Shown here: piece by piece, positions 43,358 through 54,024 of the stretch
How the letters are laid out: every line of letters begins with the position of its first letter
How positions within the stretch are numbered: the stretch's first letter is position 1
Source: Corynespora cassiicola
Lineage: Eukaryota; Ascomycota; Dothideomycetes; Pleosporales; Corynesporascaceae
DNA length: 64,000 nt
Reading direction: 5' to 3'
NCBI GenBank assembly: GCA_022059125.1
Contig: JAEUWY010000023.1
Span: forward strand, 620,001-684,000
Program-made: the position numbers and the translations under genes
The notes under the pieces: model-generated
The model's database searches: none
What the model was told of the DNA's origin: nothing
Seen by the model: only the letters and a program-made list of their open reading frames with translations

Positions 43358-44859
43358 TTTAGGTTTGGATAGTTAGTTCTCTGCGGATACCTGGAACTAT
43401 GAAATATCTTCATCTTTTTATGTGGTATCAGAATCCACTGTGCCTTAACCACAGCATCATTAGGGATTTTATCCAATTCCTGGGCATGGCCTCGTAAACA
43501 AGGCTTTATGCTCCTATAATCTAGAACAATGGCGATTAAACACCCTAGAACGAGCTCCTTTGTTCGCAGCCGCGAAAATCAAAGGATGAGAACGTAGCAT
43601 CTTTGATACCAAATCAAAATAAAAGGGTTGTTTTGGAACACAAAGCCAAGCTAGAAATAGACGGTTGGCTCGAGTGGCGTTCGAGTCGACAAGAGGCACA
43701 GTCGCCTGACCAACGCTTCAATAATTGGTAGCCGACTCCAAACATTTCTGGAAACTTCATCATGCTGATCAAAGCCTCTTTTGGTGCGTGTAGCTCTCTG
43801 ATTGTAGAACAAGGAACTTACCATTCCGAAACATATTTGCCAATCTTTTATGATGTTGACGTGCAGGTGATGTTGGCTTTCAGAATAAGACGCATCGTCT
43901 GTTTGCCTTTTTTTTATATATCATGATAGATCTTGTAGCAAGAAGCGATGAAAAAGATAGCTTTCATCAATTGAGAATGAACCTCGTCATTTTCTAGACA
44001 CACCCGCTTCAGCTTGAGATGATTAGTTTATTCTGGATATCAAGATGTTGACAGTACACTTTCGCCATGTTTTCTCCAATTTTCTCTGCTTCAAGGATGA
44101 CACCCTTTAAACGAACTAGAGAGATCCATTTCGATGAGAAAGATCTAGTGAAGGTAGACTGGTTAGAGTGGGCTCTTTGTATCAAAGATCTGGTGGGATG
44201 GCCGCATTGAAATATTCATGTATCTGAAACAGCCCAATCTCAACTATTTAAGGAAGCTATGTGTTTTTGAACCAAGATGTAGAAAAGAATAAGGACCTCT
44301 CTACTACAGCGCCAAGGCACCTCTCAACGACTTGACAAATTTCGCATTCGACCTGTTTAAGTCTACCACATAAAACGTCTCGCTGTAAATTCATTGGATT
44401 TTTATACTCCATATCGAGCTTTTAGTACTTCTCGCAGTGCAATCAGGTCATAGTGTGGAAAGCACTGGATAAGCAGGCAACTTTGAACATGACACAAACC
44501 GTTGCGATTTAGAACGTCCCAAAAAACGACGAAACAAAGTACTTATAGCATTTCTTATCTTTTGTAACCAGTTACGCAGTTCACTTTCCCCATTGTGATT
44601 CGCCTCGCGCATCATTTTTCACGCAAAGTCTTCAGACATGCGCCTCGCTCCACTTGCCCCTCGTGAGCCTGCCCCTCCAGTCTAAAATTATCCCAGAACC
44701 CCACTAAACCCACACAAATGCAAGCATCAAAATTTTCACGAAGAGTTTTTTTCTGTTCACCTCTCTCAAGCGTGGATAAGAATTATGTACAGCTATATGT
44801 ATTTTAAAATGATTGCAAATTTCATCAATCAGCACATTCAAAGATTGACAACAACCATC
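43358..44859. other. 1.5-kb AT-rich intergenic region
   Basis: AT-rich, with stop codons in all frames and no splice-supported exon. It holds the promoter of the secreted Pro-rich gene near 43360-43500. Nothing else recognised. Confidence 0.5.
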
Positions 44860-44944
44860 GGTTGTGTAGTGTAGCGGTTATCACTCCGGATTCTGATCAT
44901 CTCAGAGCATTCCGGCAACCCCGGTTCGATTCCGGGCACGACCT
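44860..44944 (+). tRNA. tRNA-Gln (anticodon CTG) with a 13-nt intron
   Basis: Cloverleaf seen by eye: acceptor GGTTGTG pairs with CACGACC (one G-T pair); D arm GTGTAGCGGTTATCAC; anticodon stem CCGGA/TCCGG around loop TT-CTG-A; T arm CCCGG-TTCGATT-CCGGG. Between position 37 (A) and 38 (T) lie 13 extra bases (TCATCTCAGAGCA), the standard place for a nuclear tRNA intron. The anticodon CTG reads CAG codons. The A and B box regions are internal, and a T7 run follows at once. Confidence 0.88.
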
Positions 44945-44946
44945 TC

Positions 44947-44953
44947 TTTTTTT
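44947..44953 (+). terminator. RNA polymerase III terminator
   Basis: Seven T residues three bases after the tRNA 3' end, the usual Pol III stop signal. Confidence 0.75.
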
Positions 44954-45111
44954 GCTATTCTTTTTGCCGGAGCGTCCATTCTTTTTGCTTTCTATTATCC
45001 CACAAGCACTGTTTTGTGCCACACGAAAGCTTTTCAAACACCACCAACGCACGGACACCTCACTATCCATCCATATACGGGTAGTCGGCTCACATCTTCT
45101 TTCTCTTTTGG

Positions 45112-46928
45112 CTAATTGACTGGAAGCCCGCTGATGGTAACTTCCCCAAGCCCATACTCCTCAGCCAAAGTATCGGCAGCAATCTCACCTACAATGTATG
45201 CTGCAGCTTGTGTGTGCGCATTAATCACGAACGGACAAACACTCAGATCGACCACTCTACACGCCTCGAGGCCAAAGATCTTGAATCGACCATCCACTAC
45301 TGCTTCCTCTTGACTCTTGCCCATGCGCGCCGTTCCCGACATGTGCCACGAACTATGTAGATTCTTCTTCAAATGTTCCCATATAGCATCGTCGGTATCC
45401 TCCTTGGGTCCGAGCCGCCTCACGGTGCGCGCAGCGTAGACGGGGGCTGAAAGGACGCGATTGACTTCACGAAGGCCCTCGATGAGAAGACGGCGGTCAA
45501 AAGGGTGAGTGAGAAACTTCGGGTCTAGCACTGGGGGATCTAAGGGGTTGGATGAGCGCAGTGTCACCGTGCCGTGCGACTGCGGGCTCATGATGAGGCA
45601 TATTGCGCCCATGTATGTCTCGTCTGGACCGGTATCATCTTCTAGGAACGAACTCACTGAGTACTGGATCGAGCATTAGTGTGCGTCACGTTGTGTTTGA
45701 TTGCTGCACTCACGGCGGCCATCTCCATCGCGGGCACCGTGGGCTTGCTCAGGTGGTTCTTCGTCTTCTCTGGGAGTTCTTGGAACTCTGCCGACGACAT
45801 CACTCGAGGCAGTTTGAACCAGCCCATGGGAGTAGGACTCTGAGATGGAGGACGCGGCGGGAGACTAACGTCCTTGCTCAGGATGATGCCCGTGGCTGAG
45901 AAGCAGTGGTCCTGCAGATTCGCTCCCACATTGGGGGCGTCGAGCAAAACTGGGATGTTGTGCTTCATTAGCTCCTGCCCAGGCCCGATCCCTGACAGCA
46001 TCAGGATTTGGGGTGTGTTGAGAGCACCCCCTGACACTATGACCTCTTTCTTTGCGAATATTTTCTCGTGCCCGGTCGTCTCCACCCCGACTGCACGCTT
46101 GTCTTGAAACAATAGTCTCGCAACGTGAGTATCGGCAAGAATCCCGAGATTCTGCGGGGGCTGGGAGAGATAGGCGCTTGCAGAAGTTGCTCGGATACCT
46201 TTAGCAGTGCAAACGCTCCCCATGCCCATGCCGATTGGGTCACCGTCATTTACATCTGGATTTACTCTGTGTCCGCTCTGCTCCGCTGCCGTGAATAAAT
46301 CGCCGATATCTGGCATCCATCTGTCGCCATAAGTGAGGACAAGATTTCCGGCCGTGCTGTGATCTAATAGCACTGATCAGTATAGTGTTCATGTAGATCT
46401 GTCCAGCTAACGCACCTTCGCTCTTCGCATGCAACCGGTCTCTAAGCCGTTGGTCAGGGATACCGGCATCCAGGTTCTCGATCCTTCTCAAGACTTTTTT
46501 CACGTTATCCCAACAAAAGCGCCTGTCACCAGCAATATCTGCCCATTCATCATAATCATCTCTTGGCCCCACGCTCCAGCCACAAAAGTTGATTGCGGTA
46601 CTCCCGCCCAGCCCCTTTCCACGAGAATAGTCTATCTCTTGACCGTCCAAATGGGTTTGTGGTACGGTCTTGTAGCCCCAGTTTAACGGTGAGTTTGGCT
46701 TGAAGGCAACTGTGAAACGCTCGGCGGCTGAGAGCAAGGCAGCGTTCGCGTTCGCACCGCCAGCCTCGATGAGAAGAACAGAAGGTGCAGCCGGGGTCCG
46801 GGCGAGCCGCGATGCTAGGACGGCTCCAGATGCACCAGCTAGTTGGCCCGCGGGATCAGCTGTGGTGTTCGGTTTCAGGTATACTTCGACGTACCGCCGA
46901 TAATAATGAAATCATATGACTGCTCCAT
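45112..46928 (-). CDS. GMC oxidoreductase (FAD-dependent alcohol/choline dehydrogenase-like), 552 aa
   Basis: Four exons: complement(46895..46928), (46416..46838), (45714..46363) and (45112..45663). Splicing the first intron rebuilds the FAD-binding loop GAGASG at residues 11-16; the last intron is a 50-nt GTGAGT...CCAG unit with an ACTAAT branch. Glucose-methanol-choline enzymes (PF00732, PF05199) oxidise primary or aryl alcohols, sugars or choline with FAD, passing electrons to oxygen or another acceptor. Seen: GLGGSTAINFCGW in the flavin-attachment region, SGGALNTPQILMLSGIGP (second GMC signature), and the C-terminal active-site region SSWHMSGTARMG with the paired NAHTQAAAYIVGE. No signal peptide, so intracellular. 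Divergent from the aldehyde dehydrogenase 947 bp away, which could use its aldehyde product (inference). Confidence 0.9.
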
Positions 46929-47875
46929 CGCTAAATGTGACTATTTGGGGTGTGTCGGTTAGGAGGATGTTGATGGCTGATACACTTGCTTTTATGTATG
47001 CTGAGGGTAACGGTGATACAGCAGGACACGGTCTACGCTGGCGTCAGCAGCAGCCTTCCATCGACCTATTCACAAGCAAGGTTATATACCCAGAGACAGC
47101 CTGTACGTCTCTCGCGCGCATATCCACATTGCAATGCGAAGACATGTCAGTTTGGCGTATATGCACGTGTTAGGCGAGGATGTCGCGTTGACACCATAGG
47201 ACAGGGAGCTGAGGCCAACACCCCACCTGTCTACCAACGTCCCGGAGTTCTACCTGATCTCGCCGGAGTCTGCCCACCCTGCAAAATTCTGCCCCTCAAC
47301 ACCAGGTTTTCTGGACGCCGGGGTAAATTATCGTGATGCCCGTTATCTGTCAAGTGCTCGTTCAATCCCCTGGAGATGCTATCGTCCCAAACTATATCGT
47401 CTGATCATTTAATAAGATGCGTTATGAAAACCTTCACTCGTACCCATGTTCTATCAGTGGCTCGCCGATCACAGCGTCTTCTCCTTACTCAGACCGGTGC
47501 TTTGCTAAGCGATCACTCAATTCAGAGCCTGCAATGTTCATCATTTTCTCAGGTTGGTCGCTTGCAGCGGCTTTGCCAACTCAATGGGCCTCGGGCGAGG
47601 TTCTCACCGCAAGCTAGATCGACAGCCTACCCATGGCCATCCGCGACCGACATACCACCGTGGTCAAAGGAAGCATTCAGCCGACGTCAGATCCGGCATC
47701 GGGAGCCGAGACTTCCAAGCTCCCCACCGTGAGCCTGGGTTTGCCCCTCCACGAGCTTTCGGCCTTTCGGAGCTAGCCTAGCTCCATCGTGACCCCTTCA
47801 GCTCCAAAACACTCTTTGGTGGCCCGGGCCCCCAAGCTTTTTTCCCGTTGGAACCAGGGCAACCTACATACGACC
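46929..47875. promoter_or_regulatory. Divergent promoter of GMC oxidoreductase and aldehyde dehydrogenase
   Basis: A 947-bp head-to-head region without supported exons. CCGGAGT occurs twice in direct orientation, at 47242-47248 and 47263-47269, 21 bp apart. CGG-containing pairs are typical Zn2Cys6 targets, and such a regulator is encoded at 51.8 kb. The link is inference. Confidence 0.4.
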
Positions 47876-49497
47876 ATGGCTCCAATTGAGACCCAGCTTC
47901 TGATCAACAACAAGCTTGTCCCTGCGTCAGACCAGGGGACTTTTGACCTTTTCTCTCCGCACACTGGAGACCTTGTCGCAAAAGGTACAATACTTGCAAG
48001 CATACCTCCTGGTACAGGCGCCAGCAAAGGACGTGTGGCTGACTGACACTTGGACATGTAATAGTTTCAGAAGCCACCGTCGACGACGTCAACACGGCCG
48101 TCAACGCGGCCCAGGCCGCCTTCCCAGCATGGAGCGCCCTGAGCCCCGCAGAGCGCGGCAAACCGCTCAAGAAGCTCGCAGACCTCGTCGTCGCTGAGAA
48201 GGAAGAGCTTGCGCAGTTGGACGCGCTCGCGGTGGGCCGCCCTGTAGGCTTGTACTTTGACTCCCATTACGCGGCCACACACTTCAACTATTTCGCCGAA
48301 GCATCGTATCCGCAGGGCCACACTAGCCTCAACACGCCCGGATACTTGAACATGAGCTTGAGGCAGCCATTCGGGGTAGTGGCGATAATCATCCCGTGGA
48401 ACGCGCCGCTGGTCTTCTTTTCCAAGAAGGTTGCCCCCGCCATTGCGGCGGGGAATTGTGTCGTGGTGAAGAGCAGCGAGAAGGCGCCCTTGACTGTAAG
48501 GCCTAGACCCGCGACGGGCCCGTTTCATCGTCGCAAAGGAGGAGCAGAGAAAGCAAGCTGACACTTCAGCCAGCCATGGAAGGTTTCCCAGTGGATCGAG
48601 AAATGCGGCTTTCCGCCTGGCGTCATCAATGTCCTGTCGGGACACGGACAGACCTCTGGCGCTGCCCTCGCTGAGCACATGAAGGTGCGAGCGCTGTCCT
48701 TTACGGGCTCCACGCGCACCGGTCGGGCCATCCAGATTGCGTCGGCGAAGTCGAATCTGAAAAAGGTAGTGTTTGAGCTTGGGGGAAAGTCGCCCGCCCT
48801 CGTCTTTGAGGATGCAGATATTGAGCAGGCCGCCAAGGAGACTGAAAATAGTATTAATTGGAACTCGGGGCAGACTTGCATGGCGAATAGCCGGATCTAC
48901 GTGCAGGAGAGCATCAAGGATAAGTTCTTGGAGGCCTTCACGCAGCTCGCATCGAGTCGGAAGCTCGGCGACCCGCTGAGCCCAGAGATTAACCACGGCC
49001 CACAGGCGGACAAGATGCAGCATGAGAGGGTCAAAGAGTACATCGCGCTGGGCAAGCAGGAGGCCGGGTCCTTCATTGACACATCGGACTCGGGCAGTGC
49101 TGCCGACGGTGACGACGGAAAATCACTCCTCGTCCATCCCGTCATCTTCACGTCCGTGCCCGAAGACTCCCGCGTGGCCAAAGAGGAGATTTTCGGTCCC
49201 GTCGTCGTGATCAACACCTTCGCCACGGAGGAGGAGGCCATACAGAAGGCGAATGACACCGAATTCGGTCTTTACGCGGCGCTTTATACCAAAGACCTGG
49301 AGCGCGCCATACGCGTAGGCAAGAAGCTCGAGAGCGGCATGGTGGGCATCAACTGTACGAGCCCGACGGGCTCTTGGGATCTGCCCTTCGGCGGCTGGAA
49401 GGGCAGCGGGACGGGTAGGGAGAGCCTGTTGGAGAGCATGGACCACTACCTCGAGGTCAAGAGTCTGTATGTCAGAGCGCCTGGAATCGGGGGTTAA
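47876..49497 (+). CDS. NAD(P)-dependent aldehyde dehydrogenase, 487 aa
   Basis: Three exons, 47876..47984, 48065..48495 and 48574..49497. The last acceptor is chosen as CCAG before CCATGGAAG; GAAG six bases later would also keep frame. The enzyme oxidises aldehydes to acids (PF00171). Seen: the cofactor-binding region IIIPWNAPL, VKSSEKAPLT, FTGSTRTGR, catalytic Glu248 in ELGGKSP and catalytic Cys282 in NSGQTCMANS, the EEIFGPVVVI segment and the C-terminal FGGWKGSGTGRE. Length is typical. There is no targeting signal, so cytosolic. Within the local gene group it would follow the divergent GMC alcohol oxidoreductase. The substrate is unknown. Confidence 0.9.
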
Positions 49498-50707
49498 GGG
49501 GGCCAGCCGCGGCGGTTCGATGGTGCAATACCGTATCACTAGACTATCGTGCGCGCTTCGCGTGTTGCGTGTATAGACCACGTAGCCCAGTATGCCCTTG
49601 TCCAAGCATGACCGTCATTTTTGCGTGCTTTTCTTATCCCCAGATCCATAGTGAGCCCAAGGGCGAAGTGACCGGGTTCTGTATGGATGAAGTCGCCAGC
49701 TAGCGCGGGATCCGCTCCGTCCGATGCTCCGCTGTTCCTTCTGATCGGTGAGTCCAGACGAGGGAGGCCACTTTCTCTAGTATCAAAAATCAGATGCCCA
49801 GCACGAGGGGCCGAGGTGACCGGCGAAATGTTGTGTGGCACAGCTTTATGGGCGGTTGGCAAGTCCACGCCCTCTTCCTCAAGAGAGTGATTGTTAGTCT
49901 CGTAAGAGGTCCTCGTAAAAGGTGATTGTGCAATGGCCGTCTTGAGAGCAATTTCATCATCAACCAAGACCAAGATCGCGCTAGGCACCGAGATGGATCC
50001 ATAAAAGCACACTACATGCTAGATACGCTGGACCCAGTGGTTTGGCTCCTTTTTTTTCTGCTCAAGATCCCGTGGGATCATGCAGAGGGAAAAAAAAACC
50101 ATGGGCTATCTCCGTGCCGCACCACAAGACGTCCGTCCGTAACGGCGAGGCGGAACATGCGGAATTAGTAGGTAGCCTAGCGGAATCCAGCGAGGCGGTG
50201 GCTGTGATGCCAAGGACAATGTGGCAGGTTTTGGCCATGTGGGCACGATCTCGGGACAGATTGATGTTATGGGAATAGGCAGCTCCTGCCTAAAATCGTT
50301 TGACACTGGTAGTTTCGAGCTTGTATCGACATCACAAGCTGTTAGGACCTTCTTGGTCGGGAATGATGAGGACGGGAAACTGGCAACGATATACAGGGCT
50401 CCCGGCGAGCAAGTGAGGGGAACAGATCGGCAGACTGCTTCCGAGACAGTTGTTTGCTCAGGGAGAGGCAAATGAGGTGCAGTCGATCCAAGTTGCAGAT
50501 TAGTAGAGTGAATTGAGGGCGCGCTTTTTAAGGGAAGTATCCCCGAGTGCTGGGTTCGTAAACGTCAAAGCTAGTGGTACCCATTCGACAAACTGAGGAG
50601 CCGGTAACCCGAAAGGTAGTCTTAGGATCGACTGGGACCCACGACCAAGGCCAAGTAAGTATGTAATAGAGGAGGTCGAGTTGGACCGAGGATTAAACGT
50701 GGGACAG
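49498..50707. other. 1.2-kb intergenic region
   Basis: It contains overlapping minus-strand open frames at 49539-50012 and 50106-50471 that lack ATG starts and recognisable motifs, so I leave them uncalled; they may be relics. The part before 50708 is the promoter of the racemase-superfamily gene. Confidence 0.4.
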
Positions 50708-51457
50708 ATGCCTAATTACCATTTTTCGCCGCGCGGGGCGTTTGCGGTCATCCTGCCGTCGACCAATGTGGCGGTGGAGGCAGAGTACGGGCAGATGCTG
50801 GTGCCGGGAGTGTCCTGGCACAGCGGACGAATTCTCATCAGAAATCCGGATCTAGACAGTGACGAGGTCTTCGAGCGGTTCCTGGTCGATCTCCGGAAAG
50901 AGATTGGAAATGCGGTAGATAGCGTTATGACAGCGCATCCCGACCACGTGGTAATGGGTATGAGCTCAGAGACATTCTGGGGAGGGCGGGCAGGGGCAGC
51001 GAAATTTGAAGCACTGATGATATCGCTGTCAGGGGGACTGGATATTACCACGGGGGCCCGGGCGTGCAATGCGGCGCTACGGACACTAGGGGCAAAGAAG
51101 ATAGGGGTCATAACCCCCTACCAGAGCGTGGGTGACGAGCAGGTTCGCGCATACCTGACTGAGGAGGGCTTCGAGGTCGCTGGCGTACATGGGTTAAAAT
51201 GTCCGACGGCAAAGTCCATCGCGGAAGTCGGGCCGGAAAGGTTAAGGGAGGCGTTCCGGGCGGTGAATGGGCCAGGAGTGGATGCGCTGGTTCAGGTGGG
51301 CACGAATTTGTTTTGCGCCAGAGTGGCGGCCGAGATGGAGGAGGAGTTGGGCAAGCCCGTCATCGCCATCAACACGGCGACGGTGTGGCACGCGTACCGC
51401 ACGCACGGGATCCGGGACCAGCTGGAGGGCTTCGGCTGCCTCCTGGAGAGGCATTAG
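50708..51457 (+). CDS. Asp/Glu racemase superfamily enzyme (arylmalonate decarboxylase/maleate isomerase-like), 249 aa
   Basis: Single exon; the start is the ATG at 50708 (MPNYHFSPRG), as the nine codons upstream have no ATG. Seen: the N-terminal VILPSTNVAVEAEY motif typical of the maleate isomerase and arylmalonate decarboxylase branch, MGMSSETFWGG where the first catalytic loop lies, ACNAALRTLGAKKIGVITPY, and VQVGTNLFC with Cys203 in the second catalytic loop. Racemases and maleate isomerases use two cysteines; here the first position holds Ser86/Ser87 and only the second Cys is kept, which points to a decarboxylase-like or different chemistry rather than a two-base racemase (inference). 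Cytosolic. It lies 1.2 kb after the aldehyde dehydrogenase and 312 bp before a Zn2Cys6 regulator, same strand. Confidence 0.8.
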   Translation: MPNYHFSPRGAFAVILPSTNVAVEAEYGQMLVPGVSWHSGRILIRNPDLDSDEVFERFLVDLRKEIGNAVDSVMTAHPDHVVMGMSSETFWGGRAGAAKFEALMISLSGGLDITTGARACNAALRTLGAKKIGVITPYQSVGDEQVRAYLTEEGFEVAGVHGLKCPTAKSIAEVGPERLREAFRAVNGPGVDALVQVGTNLFCARVAAEMEEELGKPVIAINTATVWHAYRTHGIRDQLEGFGCLLERH

Positions 51458-51768
51458 AGGGTGGTGCGGTGCGGTGCGGTGCGAGGTCGGAAAATAGGCA
51501 GTTTTACCAAGCCGACTCGTGCAATCCGGGGCGCATCTCGATCGTGAATCGTGAATCATGTCTTGGCCCGCGCCCAGCCCAACCACAGGAGAACAATGCA
51601 CTCAAATATCGGGCCTAGCCCTACAGCGCGGGCTCTTAGACCCTGCTGGCCCCCATCGCGCTCCCACGCGCTCACAATTCGGATGCTTTCGACGGTCGCC
51701 CGCCATGCTTCGCGCATTATGATCCGTTCCCGCCTCGCGCTCGCCAATCGCCCGCCCTTGCCGCCGTG
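51458..51768. other. Short spacer before the Zn2Cys6 gene, with a GGTGC repeat
   Basis: Just after the stop codon, a GTGCG unit is repeated four times (about 51464-51483). The remainder is the promoter/leader of the regulator gene. No other feature seen. Confidence 0.5.
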
Positions 51769-54024
51769 ATGTCCACGCCGTCGACATCCACGCCCTCCAA
51801 CTCCCGCCGCGTCCCGCTCGACAAACGGAAGCGCACCGAGACCAGCTGCGACAAGTGCAAGTCGAGGAAGCAGAAGTGCCGCAAGGAGCCCGGCCAGGAT
51901 GCCTGCCGCTACTGCATCCTCCACAACATCGAGTGCCTCACCACTCAGCCGCGGAAGAAGAGGCTGTACGGGAGCGTCGAGGGCCTGGGCAACCGCCTCG
52001 CCCTGCTGGAGTCGCTCGTCAAGGGCCTGCTGCCCGAAGCCGATGTCTCCAACCTGGACGAGATGCGCCAGCTGGGCGTGTCGCTGGGCATCCCGCTGCC
52101 AGACTCGGGCGACGTCGACAATGCCGAGCACAAGAGCAGCAGCGGGAACGAGGGCGAGGAGAACGACTCCCTGCTGCCGGACCAGCAGGGCCAGGTGCAG
52201 TACATCGGCCCCGCGAGCTCCTTCGCCTTCCACCTCAAGCTGCGCTCTCTGGTCGGCCAGGGCACCGTTCGCGAGTTTGTGCTGTTTGGGCGGAATGCAG
52301 CCGACCACGAGCCCATCGAGGGGGACAACGACCCGCACGCCCTGTCCACCCCGAGCGCCACCTCCAACATCGACCACAATTCGCCCATTGACCGTCGTGT
52401 GTCCGTCCAGGAGACGCCGAGCTTCGAGTCGCTGATAGAGGCCTACTTCGTCCGCATCAACCCAGACTTCCCCGTGCTGCACGAGGCTTCGTTCCGCGAG
52501 GCCTACGAGGCCTGGATCGTCAACCCCACCACCGCCGATCCAGCCTGGCTGTGTAGTCTTCTCTGCGTATTGCTTCTTGCGCGCCGCGTCGCCGGCGTCA
52601 ACTTCCCCGACGACCAGGAGCGCCTGTGGTGGCGCCGTGTCCAGGCTCTTCTCCCCGTTGTCATCTTCACCTCGAGCGTCATGGCCGTGCAGGCCCTCAT
52701 GCTCGCCGCACTACACCTCCACAACACAAACCACCGCGATGCCTGCTGGAACATCACCGGCACCGCCGTGCGCATCGCGTTTGCCATTGGTCTCCACCAA
52801 GACAAGAGCAGTCCAACGACTGCCGCCCCCCTTATCAGAGAACTGCGCAAACGCCTCTGGTGGGCCCTCTATGCCTTTGAGCAGATGCAGGTCTCGTCGT
52901 ACGACCGCCCCAGTGCTATTGAACACCCAGGGCCTAAGATTGGAAGTCCTAATGAAAGTATAATTGGAATGGCCAACTACCGTCCCCCCGATTATTGCCA
53001 GTGGTTCAACCGTATGGTGGTCCATCTCGGATCTGCCTGCCGTGCCCCAAAGAACGTTAAAGCCAAGGCAAGTGAGGAGTCGTACGTCGGCCCACTTTCA
53101 CCTGCGGCTGGCGTTCTCAGGGATCTCGACAGATGGAAGGAGACGCTTCCGGTCCATCTGCGCCTAGAGGCTGTAGAGGCCTCCCCCCCTAGCTTCCAGC
53201 GCCCTCTGCTACTCTTGCATGCCAAGTATCATTATACTGTCATAGTGCTTTGCCGTGCGGCTTTGCTCGCGCGCGCGACAGGGTTATCGAAGGAAGGTAG
53301 AGATTCCACCAATACAGCCCTCACAGGCATGTCCGACTCTTGCTCCGAGTCAGGCAGGACCCTGGCACGCATTCTGCTTAATTTGGAGAGCATTGGGAAA
53401 TTTGACCCCATCACCTGGTGGGACATTTGGTATGCATTGTCCGCTGCCTCGGTTCTCGTTATCGATCTCGTTTGTACGAACAAGCTTACCGGGAACGACT
53501 TGACTGAGTCGCGCATCCTCCTCTCTCAGCTTGCCGATCTTGCGACCCGCCACAGGCGTAATCCGCACATGCCTGGCACAATTGAGAAGTGGGCATCCTT
53601 AGTCCCAGAACTACATTCAATGGCCGACACTATGAACGCGCCTGCTCCGCCGCCTCCTCCGACTACCCAGATTAAGATTGAGCCACGATCCGAGCCCCCT
53701 GCGATACCGCCACAGCACCAGCCCGCCCCCGTCGTGCCTCACTACCCCCCTTACCACCAATCCACCACAAACAGCGGCGCCTACATGTTTGCAGACCAGA
53801 TGCCCGGCCGCTTCTTCCCAGGGGATGACTTCGCCGCCGGCACCCCCTACCATAATACACGTTTTGACCGAGGCACGCAGATGGGATTCATGGACTTCAC
53901 GATCAACAACATCCAAGACTGGAACTGGGGCGATCTCGGAAGTCTATTGGGCCATGACGGAGTTCCGAGCGCGCCACCTCCGCATGGGCCTGGACCTGGA
54001 CCTCCGCCGCCGGGGCCACACTAG
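51769..54024 (+). CDS. Zn2Cys6 fungal-specific transcription factor, 751 aa
   Basis: Single exon starting at the ATG at 51769. The binuclear zinc cluster is complete: Cys27, 30, 37, 46, 49 and 56 (C-x2-C-x6-C-x8-C-x2-C-x6-C), preceded by a basic KRKR stretch. A coiled-coil-like segment follows (GLGNRLALLESLVKGLL, about 71-87), then the fungal_trans middle homology region (PF04082) from about residue 225, with FESLIEAYFVRINPDFPVLHE and LHQDKSS further on. The C-terminus is Pro-rich with a run of Pro and Gly-Pro repeats and an acidic/aromatic patch (FTINNIQDWNWGDLGSLLG) that may activate transcription. Such proteins bind CGG half-sites. Its place inside an enzyme gene group makes it the likely local regulator (inference). 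Confidence 0.92.
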   Translation: MSTPSTSTPSNSRRVPLDKRKRTETSCDKCKSRKQKCRKEPGQDACRYCILHNIECLTTQPRKKRLYGSVEGLGNRLALLESLVKGLLPEADVSNLDEMRQLGVSLGIPLPDSGDVDNAEHKSSSGNEGEENDSLLPDQQGQVQYIGPASSFAFHLKLRSLVGQGTVREFVLFGRNAADHEPIEGDNDPHALSTPSATSNIDHNSPIDRRVSVQETPSFESLIEAYFVRINPDFPVLHEASFREAYEAWIVNPTTADPAWLCSLLCVLLLARRVAGVNFPDDQERLWWRRVQALLPVVIFTSSVMAVQALMLAALHLHNTNHRDACWNITGTAVRIAFAIGLHQDKSSPTTAAPLIRELRKRLWWALYAFEQMQVSSYDRPSAIEHPGPKIGSPNESIIGMANYRPPDYCQWFNRMVVHLGSACRAPKNVKAKASEESYVGPLSPAAGVLRDLDRWKETLPVHLRLEAVEASPPSFQRPLLLLHAKYHYTVIVLCRAALLARATGLSKEGRDSTNTALTGMSDSCSESGRTLARILLNLESIGKFDPITWWDIWYALSAASVLVIDLVCTNKLTGNDLTESRILLSQLADLATRHRRNPHMPGTIEKWASLVPELHSMADTMNAPAPPPPPTTQIKIEPRSEPPAIPPQHQPAPVVPHYPPYHQSTTNSGAYMFADQMPGRFFPGDDFAAGTPYHNTRFDRGTQMGFMDFTINNIQDWNWGDLGSLLGHDGVPSAPPPHGPGPGPPPPGPH

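Noticed and set aside
48067..49023. 318-codon minus-strand open frame
   Set aside because: Antisense to the aldehyde dehydrogenase exons, and it crosses their splice sites; no family features.
50106..50471. Minus-strand open frame of about 120 codons upstream of the racemase gene
   Set aside because: No ATG, no splice-joined partner, no recognised motif; possible relic but not supportable.
51556..52482. 308-codon minus-strand open frame
   Set aside because: Antisense to the Zn2Cys6 gene; GC bias keeps the frame open. Repetitive Val/Leu/Ala composition without motifs.
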